Shown piece after piece: positions 46,327 to 57,300 of a stretch of 64,000 bases of DNA. The notes beneath the pieces were generated by a model. It saw only the letters and a list, made by a program, of their open reading frames with translations. It searched no databases and had not been told where the DNA came from. Made by a program: the position numbers and the translations under genes. Position 1 is the first letter of the stretch, and each line of letters opens with the position of its first letter. The DNA comes from Buxus sempervirens. Taxonomy: Eukaryota; Streptophyta; Magnoliopsida; Buxales; Buxaceae. The stretch lies in contig OX387187.1 of NCBI GenBank assembly GCA_947561395.2, forward strand, positions 39,475,829 to 39,539,828, given 5' to 3'.

Positions 46327-48676
46327 TGTAACGCCCCGAACCCGGGTCAGTGCAAACCGGCACCCAACCCGAACTCGGTTCGCTACTATAACAACTCAAA
46401 TTTAGTTCAACAACCAAATCCGAGGTGTTATTGGCCCATATCAAATACATCATCAATAATATACCAGACCAAAGAAATAAAATCCATTCACTTTATTATA
46501 CTATCAGAGTTGCGAACACAAGTATGTGCAGAAGTGTAGTCTAAAATCCTCAAATAAACATTTAAGTTGATCACCAATCATTAATATCAAAGTCTGGTAA
46601 AATAAAATGGTTACTATCTCTTTCATCTCTCTAGTACATCAAATCCAAATGAAAAATAGTCTATCAAATATGACTAAGTCTAAATCAATCATCCACCTCA
46701 AACAAGATCCGGATAAAAGTAATCCTCCGGGGTATACTCAACTACCTCTCCCTGGAAATCACTAAGATCCCCCTCTCGCGTATCAGCTGAAAAATGAAAT
46801 AAAAATAGGGTGAGATACGAATATCCCAGTAGGTAACACATTCATGATTAAACAGTTCATATAAGTAAAATAACAGTTCATGCACGATTAAGAAATATCG
46901 ACTAAGCAGGCTTGTATAATCATTCGTACCATTCATGAATACAAAACAGTATGATAAACAGTTCTAGAGATGAATTTCAGCAAGTTCTATTATAAGAATC
47001 CAATATCAAAATCTATAACATAATTCATACTTTGCTAAAATGCAATAAATAGTCACATCCAATTAATCTCTCAATTACATTCCCCCAGCATGTATACAAT
47101 AATAATAACAAGTGTTGTGATTTCAGTGTCATTTGTAGGACTCACAAAGATAGATAAACCTTTTGAGATGATTCTCAACCAATTGCTATACCACCGTGCG
47201 GCTTAGGAGCAATGCTACTAATGATACTCAAGTCCCATGCAGCACAGCTTAGACAAGAGCCGTAGTCACCGACTTATTGCACACGTACCCATCAAAGTTG
47301 GCATGTATCACCAGCATGCAACATCAGAATCAATTCATGGAGATGGTCGCTTATCCACATGTATAGGGAATCACTAGTGACTCACCGGGGTGTCCCTCCA
47401 AACATAGGACCTTCCCAGACAAACTAACTTGCAAAGGAAGCGTGTCGCATATAGGAGTAACTCAACCCAAATGACATATCCCTCAGCTATCTAGCAACAA
47501 CTATGGATCCATAACCAGCTATGCCCACTAGACTCCAAAATTCCCTAAAATATAATATTTCTATAAGGGTTGGTGCCTAGCGGCATATAAAGGTTAAATC
47601 TGTCAATTACTTCAATATTCGGTCATCTGAGTTCTGAATTCTCTTTATAAAGTTTTCTGGTTTATAGTGTCATTTAGAAGATGTTCTAGTAATTAAATAC
47701 TAGTTAGGTTTTCCAAAAACTAGGTTTCTCCATTTCTTTTAAAGTTTGGCAACTAATGTCCTAAATATCTTCCTAATTTATTTTTCTGTAAAACAGGGAA
47801 TTAGATAATTTATTTTAGTCTTAAAACATCTTATTTAATCATTAAAATTGTCTAAAAATAGTTTGGAATTGAATCAGGGTGTGAAATTACGAAAATATGC
47901 AAAATCTGAACAGAGCGCCTAGGATCGCTCAGGATCGCCCCGGCGGTCTGTGGTCGGCGGTGGTTCAAAATCGAACGCCGACGGTACATCTTCCAGCGGT
48001 CTTCGGCGGTCTACAGTTTATAACTAGCGCCGATGATCACCGACGATCGCCGAGCACAGTCGAGGTCGGCAGTCGTTCGAAAACGAACAGAATCAGTTCC
48101 AAAACGTGATTTTTCTCGTCTAAACTCATTCTATCATATTTATAACATGATTATCTAACTATATACATCATCACATATCATAAAAACATGCTTTTGCGAT
48201 TAAACGAATGTAAATCCAAATCAATCGAAAAAAACAGTGTCACCTACCTCTTTCGTGCGTATTTCTCCTTCTCTTCTCTAAACAGTGATACTCACGACCG
48301 CGAGTACTCCCTAGGTGATGAAAAATGAAGCCAACACCCTTCCTTCTTCCTCTTCTTCTCTTCTTCCTCAATCGTTCACGGTCATTCAAGCTTGTCGCTT
48401 GCGGCTGTCGAATACAAGCGAAATACTAAACGTGTATGATTTAGGTTATTAAACTAATATTTATACTCATTGATCCCATGTAGCGCACATGCAATCTTTC
48501 CTATACACACTGCCCAATTAGAACACATACCTCGATATCTCATGATTGGACGGTCAGATCTGCATCTAATTCTGGATCTCCACTAATTAGATCATCCCTA
48601 AAATAATAAAATATTTCAATCAATTATAACTCTCAATAATATTATTTATTATTTAAGGAAAATTCGGGGTTTTACA
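46327..48676 (-). repeat. 3' LTR of the Tekay-like element
   Basis: Plus-strand TGTAACGCCCCGAACCCGGG at 46327 to TTCGGGGTTTTACA at 48676 (2350 bp). It retains a segment of about 120 bp (around 46670-46795) that is missing from the other LTR. Confidence 0.93.
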
Positions 48677-48693
48677 TCCTCCCCTCCTAAAAG
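48677..48693 (-). other. Polypurine tract
   Basis: On the minus strand CTTTTAGGAGGGGAGGA sits directly before the 3' LTR, where plus-strand DNA synthesis would be primed. Confidence 0.85.
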
Positions 48694-50113
48694 AAAAATT
48701 TCGTCCTTGAAATTTACCTTGTGGTTCTGGAAATAAGTTAGGATACTTTCTCTGCATTTCCGTTTCCAATTCCCAAGTAGCTTCCTTAGTTGTGTGATTC
48801 TACCAAAGTACTTTCACAAGTGGAATCACCTTAGTACGAAGAACCTTCTCCTTCCTGTCCAAAATCTCAACTGGATGCTCCTCATAAGTCAAGTCCCCTC
48901 ACACTACTATCGACTCATGTTGAATGATATGAGTAGGGTCATGCACGTACTTCCTCAACATAGAAACATGGAATACATCATGAACTCCTTCCAACTATGT
49001 AGGCAAAGCCAATCTGTATGCGACTAGTCCGACTGTACCCTTAATCTCAAACGGACCTATATATCGTGGAGCCAACTTGCCTTTCTTTCCAGACCTCTTA
49101 ATCCCACGAGATGGTGATATCTTCAGAAATACCAAATCACCAACTTCAAAATGGAAGTCTCTTCTTCTGGTATCTGCATAGCTCTTCTGATGACTCTAGG
49201 CTGTAAGCATATTCTGCCTAATCTGATTCACCTTCTCAATGCTATCCTGTACAATCTGCAGCCCAATAAGTTGTCTTTCTCCAACTTTCACCCAGCACAT
49301 TGGGGATCTACACGGTCTACCATAAAGTGCCTCAAATGGTGCCATCTGAATACTCACCTGATAGCTGTTATTATAGGCAAACTCCACCAATGGTAGGTAC
49401 TAATTCCAACTGCCTTCCCAATCCAGAACACAACATCTCAGCATGTCTTACAACGTTTGAATGGTACGCTCAGACTGTCTATCTATCTGAGGATGATAGC
49501 TGGTGCTGAAATTAAGCTTAGTTCCTAAGGCTGCTTGAAATGCAAGCCAAAAGCGTGCCGAGAATCGTGCATCTCTGTCAGACGCTATGGAAACTATTAC
49601 TCCATGAAGTCTCACTATCTCCTTGACATATAACTTAGCTAAGGACTTCAACTGCTGCGTAGTGCTCATAGGCAAGAAATGTGCTGACTTAGTCAGTCTA
49701 TCTACAACAACCCAAATAACATCTTCTTTCTTTGCTGTCAATGGTAACCCAGATACAAAATCCATGGTCACATGCTCCCACTTCCATTCTGGAATAGAAA
49801 GTGACTGAAGTAAACCAGGTGGTTTCCGATGTTCGGCCTTCACTTGCTGGCATATCAAGCACTTTGCCACATACTCTGCAATCTCTCTCTTCATTCCTGA
49901 CTACCAATAGATTTCTTTCAAATTCTTGTACATCTTCGTACTTCCTGGGTGAACTGCATACCTCGATCTATGACCCTCTGTCAATATTTTCTCCTTAATC
50001 TCCTCATCAGCTAGAACACAAATACGGCCTCTATATCTCAATAGCCCATCTCTATCTGAAAAATCTACAGCTGCCTCAGATTCTCTACTCATCACCTCCC
50101 TAGTCTGAATCAA
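48694..50113 (-). pseudogene. Tekay-like integrase with chromodomain
   Basis: From right to left: the zinc-finger end (AVHPGSTKMYKNL, 49901-50113, and CLICQQVKAEHRKPPGLLQ), then the DDE core (49448-49894) with Asp in VVVDRLTKSAHF, Asp in ASDRDARF and Glu in RQSERTIQTL. Next come AYNNSYQVSIQMAPFEALYG (49196-49390), the GPY-like part near 48960-49150, and a chromodomain-like tail with KVLW, then NHTTKEATWELE near 48745-48800. The residue before QSER is Arg (DRQSER). Stops at about 49445, 49898, 49193 and 48807 and others break the frame. The chromodomain is thought to steer insertion to heterochromatin. Confidence 0.85.
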
Positions 50114-50251
50114 CTATGGGTCAATCAACTGTCTCTCCCGAATCAACTGAACCAAATCTGGCTCAATCTGAACACGAGCAACTCGGATCACTCCATCCTG
50201 TGGCATGCTAAACTCTTCCTGCCAATCTCTGACTGAATCAACCAATCTACA

Positions 50252-50707
50252 CTAGCTCATCATGAAAGCTGCTAAAGTGGCTACCTGATTATCAACTGCA
50301 CTTTTTCTAATCAAAGCATCAACCACTACGTTTGCTTTACCAGGGTGGTATTGCAAAGTGAACTTGAAATCCTTTAGTAAATCCATCCACCTTCGCTGCC
50401 TCATATTCAAATCTCTCTGTGAAAACAGATACCTCAAGCTCTTATGATCAGAAAAGATCTCAAACTCTACCCCATAAAGATAATGCCTCCATAGCTTTAG
50501 TGCAAAGACTATGGCTGCTAACTCTAGATCGTGAATAGGGTAGTTCTTCTCATGCGGCCTCAACAATCTCGAAGCATACGCTATAACTCTGCCCTGCTGC
50601 ATCAATACACATCCCAAGCCTATCCTAGAAGCATCACAATTTACTGCAAATGCCTCATCCATGGATGGCACAATCAAAACTGGTGCAGTAGTCAATCTCT
50701 GCTTCAA
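50252..50707 (-). pseudogene. Tekay-like RNase H
   Basis: An open frame of 151 codons holds the RNase H triad region: Asp in [17 protein letters not shown], Glu in [20 protein letters not shown] and Asp in [12 protein letters not shown], followed by [11 protein letters not shown] and YHPGKANVV. It is separated from RT by a frameshift and a stop (about 50708-50790). All catalytic acids are present. It would degrade RNA in the RNA-DNA hybrid. Confidence 0.88.
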
Positions 50708-50784
50708 TTCCTGGAAACTCTACTCACATTTCTCATCCCATTGGAATTTCACTACCTTCTTGGTTAGGTTAGACAAAGGTGCAG

Positions 50785-51545
50785 CTATACGTGAAAATCC
50801 CGCGATGAATCTCCTATACCAAGGAAACTCCTGACCTCTGTCACTGTAGTAAGTCTAGGCCATTCTGCTACTGCCTTAAGCTTCTCAGGGTCCACAGATA
50901 TACCCTCACCTGAGATAACATGACCTAAGAATGAAATTTGTCTCAGCCAAAACTGACACTTGCTGAATTTCCCATACAATCCGTGGTCTCTCAAGGTGTG
51001 CAATACTGCTTTCAAATGCCCAACATGTGCTTCTCGGGTCTTAGAGTATACTAGAATGTCATCAATGAACACCACTACAAAACTGTCCAAGTATGCATGA
51101 AAAATCCTGTTCACGAGGTCCATGAAAACAGTTGGGGCATTGGTCAGCCCAAAAGGCATAACCAAGAACTCATAATGCCCATAGCGTGTTCGGAAAGCTG
51201 TTTTCTCTATGTCCTCCTCTGCCACTCTCAACTGATGATATCCTGACCTCAAGTCTATCTTGGAGAACCAAGTTGCACCTCCTAACTGGTCAAACAGGTC
51301 ATCAATCCTAGGCAATGGATACTTGTTCTTCACTGTCACTTGATTCAGTTGCCTATAATCGATACACATTCTCAAACTACCATCTTTCTTCTGTACAAAC
51401 AGAACTGGTGCGCCCCATGGCGATATATTCGGTCTGATGAATCCTTTCTCCTGAAGCTCATCTAACTGCTTCTTAAGTTCCTCCTGTTTTGGTTTCGCAA
51501 GCCTATAGTCTCCTGGCGAAACTTCTGCAAATGATAGTCCTCCTC
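50785..51545 (-). pseudogene. Tekay-like reverse transcriptase, N-terminus lost at CACTA junction
   Basis: The open frame 50785-51375 carries [35 protein letters not shown] and the catalytic [11 protein letters not shown] box, then [11 protein letters not shown]. Upstream, to about 51545, the same frame continues with [15 protein letters not shown] and [16 protein letters not shown]. Before that the sequence no longer matches the region expected between protease and RT. At its 3' end the frame shifts after RSFLG. The RT active site is intact, so damage is by indels and the insertion. Confidence 0.88.
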
Positions 51546-51609
51546 GAGATTTTAGCTAGACAGACATGCATTCTTATTATTTGAGGTGAGTAACACAAGA
51601 TAGCTTCGG

Positions 51610-51612
<3 letters not shown>

Positions 51613-51683
<71 letters not shown>
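51613..51683. repeat. (TA)n microsatellite
   Basis: A pure TA run of about 35 units inside the CACTA-type fragment. Confidence 0.98.
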
Positions 51684-51687
<4 letters not shown>

Positions 51688-52008
51688 TTTTTTTGGCTAA
51701 ATTGATTTGTCTACTTATAATTTTACTGACGCATGATTCATTGTTATTTTCATGTAGGGCTATTAAATTGATACCAGTTGCAATTTCACTTGTTAACGGA
51801 AACCATTAATTTACTGTTCTTTAGTTTAATTTATATGACATGAATGTTCAGAGTATTTTAATTTTATTAGAATTTCTTTTAATTCACTTTCTTTTTTGTA
51901 ATTGTTTTGTTCTATTTGTTATACAATTTGCTACGATATGAGATATTTTACAGGTATTTTACAGGATTTTCGATACACCTAATTATAGTTTTTGTATATG
52001 CAGGTAAA

Positions 52009-52413
52009 GGCTTTTAGCAGCGGTAATTACCGCCGCTAAAAGCCAATGGTTTTAAGCGGCGGTAATTACCGCCGCTTAAAACCACAGTCGCTTTCCCTAT
52101 CCAAATTATTAGCGGCGGTACTTACCGCCGCTAAAGGAATATAAAAGCACGTGAGTATATTAGCGACGGTAAATACCGCCGCTAATGGAAGGTATTGCCG
52201 GCGGTACATGTTACCGCCGTTAAACATTTCATATTAAGCGGCGGTAATACCCGCCGGTAACAAGGCAATTTAACGGCGGTAATGACCGCCGTTAAATTCC
52301 CGCCGCCTATTTATCAGAAATAGCGGCGGTAATTTTGCTACCGCCGTTGCTACCGTCGCTGATTCGTTTAGCGGCTCGATATTCAGCGGCGGTAGGGTTT
52401 ACCGCCGTTAAAG
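52009..52413. repeat. Subterminal array of GCGGCGGTA...TACCGCCGC palindromes
   Basis: About nine hairpin units built on AGCGGCGGTAA-TTACCGCCGCT. The second (52048-52083) is a perfect 36-bp palindrome, and the first (52009-52044) has one mismatch. Others lie near 52109-52134, 52160-52185, 52200-52222, 52235-52262, 52270-52296 and onward to the terminus. Subterminal repeats are the usual transposase-binding region of CACTA elements. Confidence 0.9.
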
Positions 52414-52430
52414 TTTTTGTAGTGACTGGA

Positions 52431-53236
52431 TCCTGAACTCTACTCCTCTAGCAAGTGGTAATCCAGGTAAATCCTCTGGAAACACATTTGCAAACTCCTG
52501 CACTATAGGTACATCGGAGATGACAAGAGTATCACTCCTAAGCTCCTCTGCTATCACAGATGCTACCAGACCGATCTGTGACTTCAACCCCTCACATTTG
52601 AAACAATGAGTGGTTTGATCTGGCCCTCTAACTATCACTGTCCCCACATAGCAATCCAACGTCACATGGTGTCTACATAACCAGTCCATCCCCAATATCA
52701 CATCAAAACCTCCAATGTCTAAGGCAATAAAATCGCCAGACAACTCCAATCTACCCAATCTAATCATGCAGTCTTTATACATATGTTCGACTCTAGTAGA
52801 CTCTCCCAAAAGTGTGTGTACAGACAATGCAACATCCAATTCAGTGGGTGACAAACCAATCCATCGTGCACAAGCAGGTGATATAAATGAATGGGAAGCA
52901 CCAGAATCAAACAGAACACATGCTGATCTACCACAGATGAAAAGAATACCTCTGATCAGCTCAGGTGCCTCGTGATCAGCCTCGATATCCTCCATACAAT
53001 CGGGCTCATGCTCCTCATGTGCCTTCACTACATATACCCTCGCTGGCTGCAGCTGCTGAGCAGGTACTACCTGCCTCTGGCCTCCTCTCTGAACTGGTCC
53101 TCTGCCCTGGGGCTTCTGCCCAACCGGTGCTCTCTGAGTTGGCTGCTGAAACTGTGGCCTCTGTGGGAAAGCAGGCGCGGTCTCTGGCTGTGGTAATGCT
53201 GGTCATGGCATTGCTAAAGATTGATAGCTCGGAGAG
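52431..53236 (-). pseudogene. Tekay-like protease region
   Basis: The open frame 52431-53028 carries the retropepsin site VLFDSGASHSFISP (intact Asp-Ser-Gly) and GGFDVILGMDWLCRHHVTLD, the second conserved stretch. It then has VQEFANVFPEDLPGLPLARG, the usual link to RT, and breaks off at the CACTA end. Upstream to 53236 is a Gln/Pro-rich spacer with a stop. It lies between the Gag zinc knuckle and RT as expected. Confidence 0.88.
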
Positions 53237-53238
53237 AA

Positions 53239-54221
53239 TCAATAGTCGGTGATCCTGTGACCCGCTTTTCTGCATCTGTAACAAGTGCCCGGTGCTGCGA
53301 CACACGGACCAGGTACATGATATTTGCCACAACTGGCACATCCCCTCTGAGCTGGCCTATACTGTCCTCCTGCAGGCTCCGCCCTAGTCCAGTCTCTGGG
53401 CCTCTTGTTTCCACCAAGGAAACCTCTCTGATCTGTCGGCCTCATAGGTGGTCTATCTCTGCTCTGGCTCACTCTAGCCTTTATGTCACTCTCAGCTCTG
53501 GTGGTTCTACGTACCACATCCTTAAGTTCGGTGCACAAGATTACTGTCAACATACACTTAATCTCAGGCTTCAGACCCCGCTCAAAGTGTGAAGTCAGCC
53601 TCCTCTCATCCTGTGTCATGTGGGGTGCAAATCGGGACAAGGCTGTAAATCTAGCCTCGTACTGAGCCACTGTCTGGCTTCCCTGAGTAATCTCCATGAA
53701 TTCCCGCTCCTTCTTGAGTCGGACCTCCTCAGAAAAGTATTGGTCATAGAAGACCTCTCGGAATCTATCCACGTAATGTACGTAGCCTGTGGATCCTGCC
53801 TTTCCTTGGTTGTCCATCAGTGCACTGCCTCTCCCTCAAACAAGAATGCTGCCAAGCGCACACTCCGGTCCATCGGGCATCCCATAGCCTCAAAAATCCA
53901 CTCGACTCGCATCAGCCATCTCTCAGCCTCCATAGGATCTGGACGTCCATTGAAGATAGGTGGATCCAATTTCCTGAACTGCTCTAGATCCTTGGCCGTA
54001 TGTATGGCCCTCTCATGTACAGGCTCATCCCCGTGACCATTGCCACCGTTTCCACCATTGCCGTGCTGGCTCAATCTCTCCTCCCTTTCCTTGGCAAGAA
54101 GCTCTGCCAAACTGCTAACAACAGCCCACACATCACCCCCTGGAGGTGGTGGAGGTAATGGAACATCCTGCTGCTCCTCCTCAATAGGATTAGCTCTAGC
54201 ACGTCTCCCTTTACCAGCCAT
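53239..54221 (-). pseudogene. Tekay-like gag
   Basis: The likely ATG is at 54221 (MAGKGRRARANPIEEE). The capsid region has FRKLDPPIFNGRPDPMEAER and VRLAAFLFEGEA, then a stop near 53817. The next frame continues with FREVFYDQYFSEEVR, EFMEITQGSQTVAQYEARF and LSRFAP. The C-terminus has two Cys/His clusters: CASCGKYHVPGPC and CYRCRKAGHRITDY, the latter with Tyr where the last zinc-binding Cys is expected, followed by a stop. Gag would form the RNA-packaging particle. Confidence 0.88.
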
Positions 54222-54329
54222 CTGCAAAATACAAATTTCACTTGTTAGAATCCAATAATTCTAGGGGTTCTATCTAGCATACTCACAATCCCATTCCCCT
54301 AAAGCTAGCTATCTAAGGTTAGGACCATT

Positions 54330-54341
54330 GCTCTGATATCA
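54330..54341 (-). other. Primer-binding site of the Tekay-like element
   Basis: On the minus strand TGATATCAGAGC lies four bases after the LTR end and differs by one base from the TGGTATCAGAGC site pairing with the initiator methionine tRNA. Confidence 0.85.
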
Positions 54342-54345
54342 TCTC

Positions 54346-57300
54346 TGTAACGCCCAGAACCCGGGTCAGTGCAAACCGGCACCCAACTCGAACCCAGTTT
54401 GCTACTGTAACAACCCAAATTTAGTTTAACAACCAAATCCGAGGTGTTACTGGCCCATATCAAATACATCATCAATAATATACCAGACCAAAGAAATAAA
54501 ATCCATTCACTTTATTATACTATCAGAGCTGCGGAAACAAGTATATGCGGAAATGTAGTCTAAAATCCTCAAATAAACATTTAAGTTGATTATCAATCAT
54601 TAATATCAAAGTCTCGTAAAATAAAATGGTTACTATCTCTCTCATCTCTATAGTCCAACAAATCCAAATGAAAAATAGTCTATCAAATATGACTAAGTAA
54701 AATATGACTACGAATATCCCAGTAGGTAACACATGCATGATTAAACAGTTCATATAAGTAAAATAACAGTTCATGCACGATTAAGCAATATCGACTAAGC
54801 AGGCTCGTATAATCATTCGTATCATTCATGAATACAAAACAGTATGATAAACAGTTCTAGAGATGAATTTCAGCAAGTTCTATTATAAGAATCCAATATC
54901 AAAATCCATAACATAATTCATACTTTGCTAGCATGCACTAAACAGTCACATCTGATTAATATCTCAATTACATGCCTCCAGCATGTATACAATAATAATA
55001 ACAAGTGTTGTGATTTCAATGTCATTTGTAGGACTCACAAAAATAGATAAACCTTTTGAGATGATTCTCAACCAATTGTTATACCACCGTGCGGCTTAGG
55101 AGCAATGCTACTAATGATACTCAAGTCTCATGCAGCGCAGCTTAGACAAGAGCCGTAGTCATCGACTTATTGCACACGTACCCATCAGAGTTGGCATGTA
55201 TCACCAACATGCAGCACCAGATTCAATACATGGAGATGGTAGCTTATCCACATGTACAGGGAATTACCAGAGGCTCACCGGGGTGTCCCTCTAGACATAG
55301 GACCTTCCCAGACAAACTAAATTGCAAAGGAAGCGCGTCGCATATAGGAGTAACTCAACCCAAATGACATATCCATCAGCTATCTAGCAACAACTATGGA
55401 TCCTGTAACGCCCCGGAACTGGGTTACGTGAAATAAACCGTAACTCATTCCCAAGGAGTTAGCTTTTCACACAGGATCGCTATATCAGAGTAAGGAAAAC
55501 ATGAAATGGCAACAACATAATCAGAGTCAACTAAAATTTTCCCCAACTCACCTAAACATAGCATATACCCGCCTGAATCATCCTCTCTGAGATCTGAAAA
55601 CAAAACAAAATAGTGAGATACGACTATCTCAGCAAGTAGCAATGCATGCCTAAAATATAGTTGTAACAATACTAAAACATGTACGATTAAAAATACACGA
55701 CGATTAACCACGGTAATCCGTCTAATCTCGGAAATACATCGTCAATCACATTCGGAAAATCTTATGTATTGGGACTCGTGAAGTCTGTCTATTTTGTGTG
55801 ACTAAGCACTAGTGTTCCAAACAATCCAGTCGAAATACTGCAACAGCTCAAACAACCAATTCATCGCCCTCATGGCGGAAATACCCGTGTGACCTCACCC
55901 TCATGGTGGAAACGGAGTTGCTGCAGCACTTCCCTCATGGAAGGCCTCTCCATCATGGAGGAAACGCATGAAGGAACCCTATACTTAAATCCAAACAAAA
56001 TATACAAAATTCACTACAACTCGACTGTGGATCCACACTAAGTCTCGCCCTAGTACTTTGGCAAAAGATATCGTATGCCGTGTAAGATTATCATAAAACA
56101 TGCCTTTATTAAAAGAAACCAACATATATAGTTAAGAATACCAAATTCAATTTCAAATACACACTAAAAGCATCCAACAGTAAAAGTGTATAAAAATTGC
56201 CACAATCGGTAAAAGTCTATATCTTTCCTCAAAAGAATTCAACGATATGTCAAGAAACCATTTCTCCTACTTTTCGGGTCAAAACAGAATTTAGGTTATT
56301 TCAAAAATATGATAAACAAAATTTATATGAGTCAACAAGAGCCTTAAGTTCATATCCATGGACAATTCGATAATCCCCTTTGATTTACCACACTTATTTC
56401 CAAATCCACATTTGATAACCAGGTCTTAAAAAAAACAGAAATTATAACAGAGACCAATAGTTTGATACAAAAATCAGAAACACCACCTCAAAGCACTAAC
56501 AGATTTCCTCAGCCTCTATTCTGGCATTTACCACTGTTACACTCAATTTGTTTCCAATGTTTGAATTATTCTCTAAGGCAAATTCATAATTTACTTCACC
56601 AAAAATCTACCTATGTTTACTAGAATGCTAAACATCTTTAATCCAATCATTTAAACTTGTTTTAGATGTTAAAAAATAAGTTTATACAAGAAAAATTACA
56701 GCAACCCCACTTCTGTTAATATTTTGATCTGGTGCTAACCTATTTGAGGTGGGCACCAGGTCCATTAGGTTGGAACCAGGTCCAAGCACTAGGCGGCAGT
56801 GTTATTTTGGGTCTGGTGCTAACCTCTTTGAGGTTGGCGCCAGGTCCATTAGGTTGGCACCAGGCTATTTCTCTCTTCGACATTTCTTCCCACTTGCAGA
56901 AATTTCATATTCTTCAATTCCAACCCAAAACCTTCCATCCGAAATGGGTCTCGCATAATAAAAATCATCTAACTGACCATCTATAATTGCTTTAAAGTTA
57001 TTCTAACCAGACTTCATTAGAGCAAAAAGATTAAACGCCAAAAATAGAACCTGAATATGGTATTTCATTTAATCAAATTCTACAGATCTATATGTTCATA
57101 AAACCACATGAAATCATGAAATTATTGTAGATGCTACTTGCTATTCCATTCTCCAAATTTGCGGCAGGTTCTAGTTCTTCATTTCTGAACCAAATGCTTC
57201 CGTTCTAAACACGTCTAACATGATTAACACCCTCTAAATAACATCTCTAAACTAACTAGAATTTAATCTAATGAAGAATAATAACACTCAGAGATTGGAC

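Larger units (their letters stand above)
51545..52424 (-). mobile_element. CACTA-type DNA transposon fragment, left end missing
   Basis: The right end, read on the minus strand, starts CACTACAAAAACTTTAACGG, a CACTA terminal inverted repeat, at 52424. It is followed on the plus strand by ACT (52425-52427), a possible 3-bp duplication next to the gypsy protease frame. No CACTA end occurs at the left, where the sequence passes into RT at about 51545, so the left end and some RT/protease linker are probably deleted. The right 415 bp is an array of palindromes (separate entry). The remainder is AT-rich without ORFs. Confidence 0.7.

Noticed and set aside
48261..48430. Possible exon duplicated at 58843-59020
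   Set aside because: The two copies are simply the same part of the two Tekay LTRs.
52009..52413. Possible CRISPR-like array of palindromic repeats
   Set aside because: Plant nuclear context, variable unit and spacer lengths, and a CACTA terminus immediately next to it; fits a transposon subterminal array.
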